NCBI GenBank assembly: GCA_900554705.1
Contig: USIH01000004.1
Location: 1 to 36,578 of the forward strand
DNA length: 36,578 nt
Reading direction: 5' to 3'
Source of the DNA: an uncultured Eubacteriales bacterium
Lineage (GTDB): Bacteria; Bacillota; Clostridia; Oscillospirales; Oscillospiraceae
A program made the position numbers and the translations under genes. Shown piece by piece: positions 29,037-35,263 of the stretch; the stretch's first letter is position 1; each line of letters opens with the position of its first letter. The notes below the pieces were generated by a model. That model did no database searches. It had not been told where the DNA came from and saw only the letters and a program-made list of their open reading frames with translations.

Positions 29037-29438
29037 TCATGCGCGAACCCAGCCGACGGTTGGACTGTAAAGGTCAATAATCAGTGCAACCAGAGCCAGC
29101 GCCAGAATGACGCACAGCCCCATAATAATCACGGAACGCGTGTGAAGCCCGCGTTCATAGATCCGCTGCATCTGTTTTGCGTGTGCAAGCTCCTGACAGG
29201 CGCTGCAATCGTTCGGGTTCTTTTCACTCGGTGTTTCGATACCAAAATAGGCGTTCAGATCGACGCTGCACGCACGGCAAATCGGTCCGACAGTGTAGAC
29301 AGACGGGTGCTTGGTATCGCCGCGAAGATACTGCGAAACCGTGTTCAAAGCCAAGCCTGTTTCGTCTGCAATATGCTGATTCGTAACGTGTGCGGCGTCT
29401 TTCGCGTCGCGGCAAATCTCCCACAGCTTTTTAGCCAA
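29037..29438 (-). CDS. XRE-type HTH regulator with C-terminal membrane anchor
   Basis: 133 residues from a TTG start (29438) chosen because GGGGGA lies 7 bases before it; an ATG five codons upstream has no ribosome site. Residues ~15-60 form an XRE helix-turn-helix (VTNQHIADETGLALNTVSQYL). A linker with CSACQELAHAKQMQR follows, then a single membrane span (SVIIMGLCVILALALVALIIDLY). Membrane-tethered HTH proteins of this layout occur in Clostridia phages and mobile elements; they may link DNA binding with membrane state. It is 18 bases upstream of the integrase on the same strand, so both are probably co-transcribed. Confidence 0.7.
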   Translation of the reverse strand: MAKKLWEICRDAKDAAHVTNQHIADETGLALNTVSQYLRGDTKHPSVYTVGPICRACSVDLNAYFGIETPSEKNPNDCSACQELAHAKQMQRIYERGLHTRSVIIMGLCVILALALVALIIDLYSPTVGWVRA

Positions 29439-29496
29439 AATGCATTCCCCCATATATTTTTATTGGACAAAACCTGTGTTGATGTGCGCGAGAAGT

Positions 29497-29519
29497 GGGC
29501 ATTGTGTCTCGACATGCCC
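29497..29519. promoter_or_regulatory. Inverted repeat upstream of the membrane-anchored regulator
   Basis: GGGCAT (29497-29502) and ATGCCC (29514-29519) form a dyad with an 11-base spacer about 60 bases upstream of the XRE/membrane gene. It is a possible operator for that gene. The stretch 29454-29570 is otherwise non-coding; I do not see a convincing -35/-10 pair. Confidence 0.35.
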
Positions 29520-29570
29520 ATATGGAATGGTATATTCTGGAACTACAGGCGGCTCCCACTACTGCTTGGC

Positions 29571-29609
29571 AAACAAAGCCCCCGCCGCTCGGTGGCTCGG
29601 CGGCGGGGC
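29571..29609 (-). terminator. Terminator of the leftward membrane-protein gene
   Basis: CCCCGCCGC (29580-29588) pairs with GCGGCGGGG (29600-29608), loop of 11, and on the minus strand is followed by GCTTTGTTTG. It begins 5 bases beyond the stop of the membrane-protein gene, thereby separating it from the regulator/integrase unit. Confidence 0.8.
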
Positions 29610-29613
29610 AAAC

Positions 29614-30072
29614 TCAAGATTCTCTGTGCCGCTCTTCCGCGTCGATATGTCCATGAACTATCATTACGATAGATGAAAAAATCAAATAAACAAACAATGC
29701 ATATGTCCAAAAATTTGGGCCAAGCGGGATTTTGCTTCGTATAGCGCTAAACAGAACAATAGCATAAATCAAAGATGAAACAATTCCAATAAAATAATAC
29801 CTGAATGCATGGTTAGACGGATAGATTTTATCCGATAAATAAATAATCAAGACGGGCAGAAAGCGCGCGGAGATATAGACCAAAGACGCGAACAGACTGC
29901 CAAAAGCCATTGTAAGCAAGATTATAGCTAACGTTGGAAGCGTGCCGAGCCAATCGACGATCTGCCTTCCGATGGAACAAAGAAAGGCAGATACGATGCA
30001 CATTACATAATACATGGCTAATGTGCATAACCACGATATCGGGCGAAGAATCCAGCTTTTCTTTTTCTTCAT
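29614..30072 (-). CDS. Four-span membrane protein in the lysogeny region
   Basis: 152 residues with AGGGAG before the ATG. After a basic N-terminus (MKKKKS) four hydrophobic segments are visible: WLCTLAMYYVMCIVSAFLC, TLAIILLTMAFGSLFASLVY continuing through FLPVLIIYL, YYFIGIVSSLIYAIVLFSAI, and FWTYALFVYLIFSSIVMIV, then a short polar tail. The gene is isolated, has its own terminator and is markedly AT-rich. Position between repressor and integrase is typical for lysogenic-conversion genes such as superinfection exclusion proteins, but no specific motif proves this. Confidence 0.65.
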   Translation of the reverse strand: MKKKKSWILRPISWLCTLAMYYVMCIVSAFLCSIGRQIVDWLGTLPTLAIILLTMAFGSLFASLVYISARFLPVLIIYLSDKIYPSNHAFRYYFIGIVSSLIYAIVLFSAIRSKIPLGPNFWTYALFVYLIFSSIVMIVHGHIDAEERHRES

Positions 30073-30157
30073 ATAGCACGCTCCCTGTCCAATAATTTGT
30101 ACTTATTCAAAATTTCTGTGTAGAAAGTTGAATATGAAATTTGTGGAATCTTGCATA

Positions 30158-30186
30158 TTGTATTTTACGAACGCTTGTTCTAAAAT
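30158..30186 (+). promoter_or_regulatory. SOS-type promoter: LexA box between -35 and -10
   Basis: TTGTAT (30158-30163) and TAAAAT (30181-30186) with a 17-base spacer. The spacer contains CGAACGCTTGTTCT (30168-30181), a near-perfect Gram-positive LexA box (CGAACnnnnGTTCG). Binding of LexA here would block the promoter until DNA damage. Confidence 0.75.
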
Positions 30187-30217
30187 ATCAATACGCCGCG
30201 AAGAAAGGAGAACGTCA

Positions 30218-30361
30218 ATGACACGCGAAGAAGCAGTCAAATACATAGAGTGTCTATCTTACAACGAAAAGCGACAACTCAACGATTTGCTAAGAGCCCT
30301 TGCACAAAAGCGTCAACCTTCTGCATCTCTTCGGGTGTCAAAGAAACCAGGCGCGAAATAA
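30218..30361 (+). CDS. 47-residue SOS-controlled protein antisense to the repressor gene
   Basis: ATG 30218 with AAGAAAGGAG 8 bases before it. The product is a helix-rich small protein (TREEAVKYIECLSYNEKRQL, then NDLLRALAQKRQ) with a basic tail. Its last 83 bases overlap, in the opposite direction, the 3' end of the repressor gene, and transcription proceeds on through that gene. The LexA-box promoter lies 32 bases upstream. By analogy with SOS-induced antirepressors (Tum of 186, Ant of Gifsy/Fels phages) it may inactivate the repressor, either as protein or through antisense transcription. Similar tiny ORFs occur near repressors of Clostridia phages, without function. Confidence 0.6.
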   Translation: MTREEAVKYIECLSYNEKRQLNDLLRALAQKRQPSASLRVSKKPGAK

Positions 30362-30632
30362 GTTCCTCGTTTAAAACCCTCTCGTCCTCCGGGACGGGGG
30401 GATTTTTTTCGTCTGTCTCGCCTTTGAGCCAGGCGACAGAGACGTTATATTTTGCGGCGATCTCGTGAAGCTTCTTTTTATAAGAAACGCTTGAGCCATT
30501 TTCCCACATGGAAACGATGTCGCCGCTGTCGTACCCAATACTGCGGGCAAAGTCGGCTTTTGAGCCGTGCTTGTATTTCCCACTTTCGTTTTTCGGAATT
30601 AGGGAAAGAATGCGACTCAGCACAATATCCAA
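30279..30632 (-). CDS. CI-like XRE repressor
   Basis: 117 residues from a TTG start with GGAGG 7 bases upstream. Residues ~1-70 form an XRE fold: ILSLIPKNESGKYKHGSKAD, then FARSIGYDSGDIVSMWENGSSVSYKKKL containing the turn, and IAAKYNVSVAWLKGETD. The C-terminal part (ELISRLVSLTPEEMQKVDAFV) is helical and likely oligomerises. There is no peptidase (Ser-Lys) domain, so RecA-driven self-cleavage is not possible; induction must work differently, for which the SOS-controlled antisense gene is a candidate. It faces the early promoter across an operator region. Confidence 0.75.
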   Translation of the reverse strand: MDIVLSRILSLIPKNESGKYKHGSKADFARSIGYDSGDIVSMWENGSSVSYKKKLHEIAAKYNVSVAWLKGETDEKNPPVPEDERVLNEELISRLVSLTPEEMQKVDAFVQGLLANR

Positions 30633-30663
30633 AATAGAACCTCCGAAATTGTGTGTTTTATAG

Positions 30664-30706
30664 AAACCGAATTTATTCGGTTTTATGTATTTACAAACCG
30701 ATGTTT
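30664..30706. promoter_or_regulatory. Repressor operators: AAACCGAAT-TT-ATTCGGTTT palindrome and half site
   Basis: A perfect dyad with 9-base arms (30664-30672, 30675-30683) lies between the repressor and early promoter; a second AAACCGAT half site (30695-30702) lies in the early promoter spacer. The arrangement fits cooperative repressor binding that shuts the early promoter while adjusting the repressor's own transcription. Confidence 0.75.
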
Positions 30707-30718
30707 ATGAGTTATTAT
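30690..30718 (+). promoter_or_regulatory. Early lytic promoter
   Basis: TTTACA (30690-30695) and TATTAT (30713-30718) with 17-base spacing; the half-site AAACCGAT overlaps the -35/spacer border. It drives the long rightward early operon beginning at 30864. Confidence 0.7.
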
Positions 30719-30771
30719 ATGAGCATACCCAACAGGTACAGCAAAGCAGCCCCTCGAAGAGCGGCGGAAAA

Positions 30772-30870
30772 ACAATGTTTTCTGAACAATTTCATTGTAA
30801 CACCGCTCCCGAAGGGTTGTCAATGAAAACTACTCATATTTATGAGGAACAGGGGGGCGAGAATTGTTGA
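30772..30870 (+). CDS. Possible 32-codon leader peptide
   Basis: An ATG frame in the early leader (MFSEQFHCNTAPEG start) ends in a TGA at 30868-30870, overlapping the start of the first HTH gene by seven bases. The ribosome site is weak (GGCGGA). It may couple translation to the HTH gene or be chance. Confidence 0.25.
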   Translation, partial: TMFSEQFHCNTAPEGLSMKTTHIYEEQGGENC

Positions 30871-31088
30871 ATTTGAAAGAACTCCGGCTGAATGCAGGTC
30901 TTACGCAGGCGGAAGTTGCGAAAAAGATGCACGTCAGCCAAGCGGCGGTTCACAGATGGGAAACCGGAGATACCAGAATCGCACGAAAACATCACAAAGG
31001 GCTTGCAAGGCTCTACAAATGCACGATCGACGAACTATTTGCGGGAGGTGAAGAAGATGCCAAAACCGGCAGTCAGAAGAACACTTGA
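30864..31088 (+). CDS. XRE-family HTH protein (Cro-like), first early gene
   Basis: 74 residues from a TTG start (30864) with GGGGGG 6 bases upstream. LKELRLNAGLTQAEVAKKMHV, then SQAAVHRWETGDTRIARKH is a textbook XRE fold, ending with LARLYKCTIDELFAGGEE. It faces the CI-like repressor across the palindromic operator, the normal place of a Cro protein that would bind the same sites and commit the phage to lytic growth. It overlaps the following gene by 32 bases. Confidence 0.8.
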   Translation: MLNLKELRLNAGLTQAEVAKKMHVSQAAVHRWETGDTRIARKHHKGLARLYKCTIDELFAGGEEDAKTGSQKNT

Positions 31089-31296
31089 TTACAACCTGTC
31101 TGCAAGAATTCAGGGCGAAATCAAGGCGCAGGGGGTAAGCGTTGAGAAGGCTTGCGAGTACGCAGGCGTTGGAAGTACGACGCTTTATGAGCTTTACAAG
31201 AAGCCGACAAAGTATTTCCCGCAAACACTCAAGCTTATGCGCTGCTTGTCTATCCCAATCGCGGACGTGCGGGAAATGATCTGTTACCCGTGGTAA
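31057..31296 (+). CDS. Small HTH protein, early gene 2
   Basis: 79 residues; ATG 31057 has GGAGGTGA 6 bases upstream, inside the preceding gene. RIQGEIKAQGVSVEKACEYAG followed by VGSTTLYELYKKPTKYFPQ matches a lambda-repressor-like helix-turn-helix in which the recognition helix is STTLYELYKKP; the tail LKLMRCLSIPIADVREMI is like the C-terminal helix of XRE proteins. Such proteins often occur as the second early gene in Clostridia phages. Probable DNA-binding regulator. Confidence 0.7.
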   Translation: MPKPAVRRTLDYNLSARIQGEIKAQGVSVEKACEYAGVGSTTLYELYKKPTKYFPQTLKLMRCLSIPIADVREMICYPW

Positions 31297-31309
31297 GGGA
31301 GGCGAGAGA

Positions 31310-31528
31310 TTGAGCAAAAGGAGCTTTGGCGCTTATGTGAAGGCAAGGCTGCATGATTTGGGTATGACGCAGAAAGATCTTGCAGACTGCTGCAACGTAA
31401 CGCAGAGCCACATAAACAATGTATTAAACGGTCGGGCAAGCGCCAGAAAGCTGCGACCTGTAATTATTTCGGTGCTGGATCAGTGGGAGGCACTGAGGAA
31501 GGAACGAAGGAAACGGCATCAGCCGTAG
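31310..31528 (+). CDS. Small XRE-type HTH protein, early gene 3
   Basis: 72 residues from TTG 31310 with AAGGGAGG 7 bases upstream. SFGAYVKARLHDLGMTQKDLADCCNV then TQSHINNVLNGRASARKL is an XRE helix-turn-helix. The C-terminus is strongly basic (RKERRKRHQP). It is the third consecutive small DNA-binding protein of the early operon. Confidence 0.75.
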   Translation: MSKRSFGAYVKARLHDLGMTQKDLADCCNVTQSHINNVLNGRASARKLRPVIISVLDQWEALRKERRKRHQP

Positions 31529-31538
31529 GAGGATAACA

Positions 31539-31802
31539 TTGACAGACGTTGAATATATCACAGAGCGCAATCACCGGCGGGCAAGAGAGCAGGAGCTCGG
31601 CGAGCGGTGGGACGAGATCGTGCGGCTTCGCAGGCGGCAAAAGAGCCTGATGAAGATTGCGGAAACGGTCTGCTTCTCTGTGGCGTGTATGCTGCTCGGC
31701 GGCACGGCGGTTCTTTTGGGCTTCGGCCTGTTCCGGGCGGCGGTCACGCTTGGAGGCGCGGCGGCTTGCTTCTTCGTTGGCGCGGTGCTGACGGAGGCGT
31801 GA
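31539..31802 (+). CDS. Small membrane protein, two spans
   Basis: 87 residues from TTG 31539 with GGAGGAT upstream. An N-terminal charged coiled segment (ERNHRRAREQELGERWDEI, VRLRRRQKSLMK) precedes two hydrophobic stretches (TVCFSVACMLLGGTAVLLGFG and AAVTLGGAAACFFVGAVL). Membrane proteins like this are common early phage genes in Clostridia; function unknown. Confidence 0.65.
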   Translation: MTDVEYITERNHRRAREQELGERWDEIVRLRRRQKSLMKIAETVCFSVACMLLGGTAVLLGFGLFRAAVTLGGAAACFFVGAVLTEA

Positions 31803-31803
31803 C

Positions 31804-32004
31804 ATGATTTACCCGTGCGAGAAATGCACACACGACACAGGCACGTGCCGCTGCCTTGACTGGCAGAGATGGTTCTCTGTGGAGTTTGAGGCAGAAGCGG
31901 CGAAGGTGCTTGCTGCGACGCACGCAGAGCCGTTACCGGCGCCGCCGAAGATATTCTATCGCGAGATTGTTTTCAGTTCGATCTTCACGCGGCTTTGGAG
32001 GTAG
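31804..32004 (+). CDS. Small Cys-rich protein
   Basis: 66 residues; starts two bases after the previous stop. The N-terminal CEKCTHDTGTCRCLDW resembles a small zinc knuckle (three or four Cys plus His). The rest contains FSVEFEAEAAKVLA and an aromatic C-terminus. Similar short proteins with this Cys/DW pattern occur in Firmicutes phage early regions. Function unknown. Confidence 0.55.
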   Translation: MIYPCEKCTHDTGTCRCLDWQRWFSVEFEAEAAKVLAATHAEPLPAPPKIFYREIVFSSIFTRLWR

Positions 32005-32006
32005 AT

Positions 32007-32216
32007 ATGAAGCAGGCTGAACGAGTTTTAAAGTACATGCGCGACTTCGGCAGCATTACGCAGCTCGAGGCGATGCAGGACCTCGGCTGCATGCGGCTGG
32101 GCGCGCGTGTCTGCGATCTGAAGCGCGAAGGGTACAACATCCGGCGCGACATGGAAACGAGCAAGAACCGGTATGGCGAGGATACGAGCTATGCCAGATA
32201 CAGGTTGGTGGAATGA
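32007..32216 (+). CDS. HTH-domain phage protein (HTH_39-like)
   Basis: 69 residues. ATG 32007 lies two to four bases after GGAGGTAG; an upstream in-frame TTG overlaps that site and is rejected. AERVLKYMRDFGSITQLEAMQDL followed by GCMRLGARVCDLKREGYNIRR is a winged-helix-type pattern seen in many phage proteins that read as helix-turn-helix domain 39; the RVxxLKxxGY stretch is the recognition helix and wing. Ends RYRLVE. Likely a DNA-binding accessory of replication or transcription. Confidence 0.75.
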   Translation: MKQAERVLKYMRDFGSITQLEAMQDLGCMRLGARVCDLKREGYNIRRDMETSKNRYGEDTSYARYRLVE

Positions 32217-32437
32217 TGAAAGATAAGCAGCAAGCGCCGTGCATGTACGACGTATTTGGCAATGAGATCTATGAGGGCGGCGAGTATTGGGTCGGAGATG
32301 AAGGGAACATGGCTGATCTGACAGACAGAGAGGACCGCGACCCGAACAACCAGATTATCGCTGTTCTGGTAGAAACACGTGGAACAAGGCACATTTTGGA
32401 GAAACTTGGCTATGAAAAAAGGACGTTCAGGTGTTGA
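32213..32437 (+). CDS. Hypothetical small early protein
   Basis: 74 residues, overlapping the previous gene by ATGATGA. Contains CMYDVFGNEIYEGGEYWV, a pattern of a small SH3-like/YopX-like beta fold, then an acidic loop (DLTDREDRDPNN) and QIIAVLVETRGTRHILEKLGY. Short proteins beginning with a xxFGxEIyxGDxY segment are common in Clostridia phages; their function is unknown. It overlaps the next gene by 26 bases. Confidence 0.55.
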   Translation: MMKDKQQAPCMYDVFGNEIYEGGEYWVGDEGNMADLTDREDRDPNNQIIAVLVETRGTRHILEKLGYEKRTFRC

Positions 32438-32669
32438 TTATATTCCGGTCGAAACGCGCGTCAGCGTCTATTTTGATCAGGACCACATCTGCTGCCAGTT
32501 CTGCCCGTTTTTTGAGACCTACAGCCGGAAACAGTGCAGATTGACAGGGGAATATATTGTCAACGAGTTTGCCCGCGGCTATTGGTGCCGATTGGAATTG
32601 GAGGGGTTATATGACGATCAACGAGAAACTGATTCAGATTCAGGCAGAACTGAAAGCGCCGAAGGATAA
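32412..32669 (+). CDS. Small Cys-rich early protein
   Basis: 85 residues from ATG 32412, with GGAG 11 bases before it (rather long). The central part VSVYFDQDHICCQFCPFFETY, KQCRLTGEYI and YWCRLEL has five or six Cys positioned like a metal-binding site. This kind of protein often directly precedes the single-strand annealing gene in Firmicutes phages. It overlaps the ERF gene by 59 bases, an unusually long overlap, and its last 20 residues are polar and may be dispensable. Confidence 0.55.
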   Translation: MKKGRSGVDYIPVETRVSVYFDQDHICCQFCPFFETYSRKQCRLTGEYIVNEFARGYWCRLELEGLYDDQRETDSDSGRTESAEG

Positions 32670-33183
32670 GACAAACAACTTCGGCGGCTACAAATACCGC
32701 AGCTGCGAGAGCATTTTAGAGGCGGTAAAGCCGCTTCTGAAAACCGTTGGCTGCACGCTGACGATTTCGGACAGCATCGCGGAAACCGGCGGGCGAATCT
32801 ACGTCATGGCAAGAGCTGAACTGTCAGACGGCGAAAGCAGCGTCATTACAACAGCTTTTGCCCGCGAACCGGAAAGCAAGAAGGGTATGGATGAGCCGCA
32901 GATTACCGGTACAGCTTCATCCTACGCGCGGAAATATGCACTCAACGGCTTGTTTGCTATCGACGATACAAAGGACGCCGACACAGACGAATACCAGAAG
33001 CAGACCGCACAGCCGAAAGAGAAGCAGCAAGCCCAGCCAAAGGCTTTGATTTGCGCGGATTGCGGCGGGGAGATCACACAGGTTGTTGAGGGAGGTTCTC
33101 AGTTCAGCGCAAGGGCTGTAGCGGAAAAGACAAGAAAACGCTTTGGCAGGTGCCTTTGCTGGAACTGCGCGAGTAAGGCATGA
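32611..33183 (+). CDS. ERF-family single-strand annealing protein
   Basis: 190 residues from ATG 32611 with GGAGGGG upstream. The ERF core is recognisable: IQAELKAPKDKTNNFGGYKYRS (split), SILEAVKPLLKTVGCTL, then MDEPQITGTASSYARKYALN and GLFAIDDTKDADT. ERF/Sak4-like annealers pair complementary single strands during recombination-dependent replication and circularisation. A linker (KEKQQAQPK) leads to a C-terminal four-Cys zinc ribbon (ICADCGGEI ... RCLCWNC), seen in some clostridial members. Partners downstream: NinB-like, SSB; RuvC-like resolvase at the operon end. Confidence 0.85.
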   Translation: MTINEKLIQIQAELKAPKDKTNNFGGYKYRSCESILEAVKPLLKTVGCTLTISDSIAETGGRIYVMARAELSDGESSVITTAFAREPESKKGMDEPQITGTASSYARKYALNGLFAIDDTKDADTDEYQKQTAQPKEKQQAQPKALICADCGGEITQVVEGGSQFSARAVAEKTRKRFGRCLCWNCASKA

Positions 33184-33749
33184 TAGAACTGAACATCGTT
33201 GAAGCTTCGTGGAGCATGGACGCTTCGGGGAGCTGGCTGAATCTCCGGACGGAGCTTCCCGGACAAGCCCAGATGGTAGCCGGGGAACTTGACCCACAGA
33301 AGAAGTACACGGTCACGATTAAGGAAGTTCGCAAGGAGCGGAGTCCGGAGGCAAATCGGTATCTTTGGGTGCTTTGCAATAAGCTTTCGGTCAAGGTGGG
33401 CGTGCCGCCGGAAGAAGTCTACCGGCACTATATCCCAGACGTGGGCGATAACTCCGATACGATCTGCATTCCGGACGCAGCAGTCAAGCGATTTCGTGAA
33501 GGCTGGGAATCGCGCGGTCTCGGATGGTGTACGGAGATCATGGCGTCAAAAATTCCGGGCTGCACGAACGTCATTTGCTACTACGGCTCAAGCACCTACG
33601 ACACAAAGCAAATGGCGCGGCTCATTGATCTGGTCGTTGAGGACTGCAAACAGCAGGGCATTGAGACGCTCCCGCCGGAAGAACTCGAGCGTATGGCGCT
33701 GGAATGGAGGCATGATGAGAAGAGAAACGAAGGCGACAAAGATACCTGA
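33180..33749 (+). CDS. NinB-like recombination protein
   Basis: 189 residues overlapping the annealer by ATGA. The layout follows lambda NinB (Orf): KYTVTIKEVRKERSPEANRYLW (compare VTIQERNRSLDQNRKLW), a variable middle with CYYGSSTYDTKQMARLIDLVV, then GIETLPPEELERMALEW. NinB/Orf binds single-stranded DNA and SSB and replaces host RecFOR in loading recombinase or annealer. Position between ERF and SSB agrees. Similarity judged from memory of the family. Confidence 0.6.
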   Translation: MIELNIVEASWSMDASGSWLNLRTELPGQAQMVAGELDPQKKYTVTIKEVRKERSPEANRYLWVLCNKLSVKVGVPPEEVYRHYIPDVGDNSDTICIPDAAVKRFREGWESRGLGWCTEIMASKIPGCTNVICYYGSSTYDTKQMARLIDLVVEDCKQQGIETLPPEELERMALEWRHDEKRNEGDKDT

Positions 33750-34014
33750 GAAGGTCAAGAAGGCTGTCTGGGCGCGCGACGGCGGGCGCTGCATCGTCTG
33801 CCTCCGCCCCGGCAATCCGTGGTGTCATTTCATTCCACGGTCGCAGGGCGGGCTTGGAATTGAAGAGAACATCGTGACGTTATGCAATAAGTGCCACAAC
33901 GACTTTGACCAGACGGAAAAGAGAAAACATATGCAGGCGTATATCAGACGCTACTTAAAAATGAAATATCCCGATTGGGAGGAAACGAAACTGATTTATA
34001 AGAAAGGAATGTAG
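33712..34014 (+). CDS. HNH endonuclease
   Basis: 100 residues (99 if the ATG at 33715 is used; GGAGG is nearer to it). VKKAVWARDGGRCIVCLRPG gives the first Cys pair, CHFIPRSQGGLGIEENIVTLC the catalytic His region and the central Asn, and CNKCHNDFDQ the final Cys pair with His: the beta-beta-alpha metal fold of HNH nucleases. Phage HNH enzymes act in packaging, homing or recombination; position here next to NinB-like and SSB suggests a role in DNA processing. The frame overlaps the NinB-like gene by 38 bases. Confidence 0.8.
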   Translation: MMRRETKATKIPEKVKKAVWARDGGRCIVCLRPGNPWCHFIPRSQGGLGIEENIVTLCNKCHNDFDQTEKRKHMQAYIRRYLKMKYPDWEETKLIYKKGM

Positions 34015-34016
34015 GA

Positions 34017-34412
34017 ATGCTGAACCACATTGTTATTATGGGCAGGCTCACGCGCGACCCGGAGCTGAGAAAGACGCAGGGTGGAACGTCCGTCGCATCC
34101 TTCACGCTGGCGGTTGACCGGGATTTTACGCCGGAGGGCGGAGAGAAGGAAACGGATTTCATTGACTGCGTTGCGTGGAGGGGAACAGCTGATTTTGTCA
34201 GCGGATACTTCTTCAAGGGCAGCATGGCGGTCGTGGACGGACGGCTGCAGCTGCGCGACTGGAAGGACAAGGACGGAAACAAGCGCCGGTCCGCTGAGAT
34301 CGTGGCGAATCGTGTTTACTTCGGCGAAGGAAAGAAATCTTCGGAGCCGAAGGACCAGGCAAACCCCGGCGGGTTTACGATGATGGACGACGATTCGGAC
34401 TTGCCGTTTTAA
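34017..34412 (+). CDS. ssb: Single-stranded DNA-binding protein
   Basis: 131 residues. OB fold with LNHIVIMGRLTRDPELRKTQ, VASFTLAVDRDF, then DFIDCVAWRGTADFVSGYFFKG and VVDGRLQLRDWKDKDGNKR; acidic C-terminal tip DDDSDLPF for protein interactions. Typical of phage SSB, which coats single strands and recruits recombination and replication factors. Starts two bases after the HNH stop; AGAAAGGAAT precedes it. Confidence 0.95.
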   Translation: MLNHIVIMGRLTRDPELRKTQGGTSVASFTLAVDRDFTPEGGEKETDFIDCVAWRGTADFVSGYFFKGSMAVVDGRLQLRDWKDKDGNKRRSAEIVANRVYFGEGKKSSEPKDQANPGGFTMMDDDSDLPF

Positions 34413-34427
34413 GGAGGGCAAAGGAGG

Positions 34428-34598
34428 ATGAAATTTGATGCAGTTATTTTCGAAGGAGACAATCTGGCGAACTTTGCAGATCCAGATATCCCGTCGATCA
34501 GGTTTTACGATGTAAACAATGATGAACTGAAAATGCTGATGCTTCTTGCTGCTCGGCAGAAACACATGTTTATTTGCTGCTTACCGTATCTGGATGAG
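34428..34598 (+). CDS. 56-residue phage protein
   Basis: ATG 34428 with AAAGGAGG just upstream; ends TGA 34596-34598. Product begins MKFDAVIFEGDNLANFA and contains VNNDELKMLMLLAARQK then a hydrophobic end (VYLLLTVSG). Mixed alpha/beta, no known family. It sits in the 198-base gap between SSB and the replication-organiser gene, which it fills. Confidence 0.55.
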
Positions 34599-34609
34599 GC
34601 GTAGAGCCT

Positions 34610-35263
34610 ATGGCGGAAGTTACATACATCAAAATATTCGTGGACTATCTCGACGCAATAGAGCCACTCGGTGACGCTGAGAGGGGGCGGCTTTTCACTT
34701 CCTTGTTAACCTATGCAAGGACGGGCGAAGCCCCGCAGCTTGGCGGGAACGAGCGATTCTTATTTCCGATGATGCGTGCGCAGTTGGACAGGGATATTGC
34801 AGCGATGGCGGGTGTATCCGAAGCCAGAAGCAAAGCGGCAAAGGCAAGCAAAAGCAGCAAATGTGAGCAAATGCAGCAAATGCAAGCAAATGCTGCAAAT
34901 GCAGACAAAGACAAAGACAAAGACAAAGACAAAGACAAAGACAAAGACGATGACAAGAAAGGGAATGGCGCGCGCGAGGCGCGCTTTACCCCACCGAGCG
35001 TCGAGGAAGTGGCGGCTTATTGCCAAGAACGCGGAAACGGCGTTGATGCGGCTCGATTTGTCGACTTTTATAGCTCAAAGGGCTGGATGGTAGGAAAAAC
35101 GAAGATGAAGGACTGGAAAGCCGCTGTGAGGAACTGGGAACGAAGCAGCGACGCGAAAGTTACGCCTGCCAAGAAGCCGGGGTACAACGTGCAGCACCAC
35201 GGGGACGAGCTGAGCGAGTTCCAGAAGGCGGCGGTGCAGCGGATGTTGGGGGAGGAAGCATGA
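34610..35263 (+). CDS. Replication-organiser-like protein (DUF6291 N-terminus)
   Basis: 217 residues. The N-terminal ~65 residues (IKIFVDYLDAIEPLGDAERGRLF, LLTYARTGEAPQL, FPMMRAQLDRDIA) match the DUF6291-type domain of phage replication proteins. A low-complexity linker follows: Gln/Met/Ala/Asn, then seven Asp-Lys dipeptides. The C-terminal ~70 residues (FTPPSVEEVAAYCQERGN, FVDFYSSKGWMVGKTKMKDW, KAAVRNWERS) form a helix bundle seen in DnaD-like or replisome-organiser C-termini, likely DNA binding. No DnaC-type ATPase follows in the window. Role in origin opening or helicase loading inferred. Confidence 0.65.
   Translation: MAEVTYIKIFVDYLDAIEPLGDAERGRLFTSLLTYARTGEAPQLGGNERFLFPMMRAQLDRDIAAMAGVSEARSKAAKASKSSKCEQMQQMQANAANADKDKDKDKDKDKDKDDDKKGNGAREARFTPPSVEEVAAYCQERGNGVDAARFVDFYSSKGWMVGKTKMKDWKAAVRNWERSSDAKVTPAKKPGYNVQHHGDELSEFQKAAVQRMLGEEA
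34904..34948 (+). repeat. GACAAA hexanucleotide tract (7.5 copies)
   Basis: Seven perfect GACAAA units plus GAC, in frame, encode Asp-Lys repeats. They follow a run of CAAATG units (34867-34901). Slippage by six bases would change linker length without a frameshift. Confidence 0.9.

Larger units (their letters stand above)
30633..30863. other. Genetic-switch intergenic region
   Basis: 231 bases between repressor and first early gene. They hold a 20-base palindrome, a half-site, the early promoter and a leader of about 140 bases with one possible 32-codon reading frame (30772-30870). The repressor promoter on the minus strand probably uses TATAAA (30662-30657) but I find no good -35 for it. 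Confidence 0.6.
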
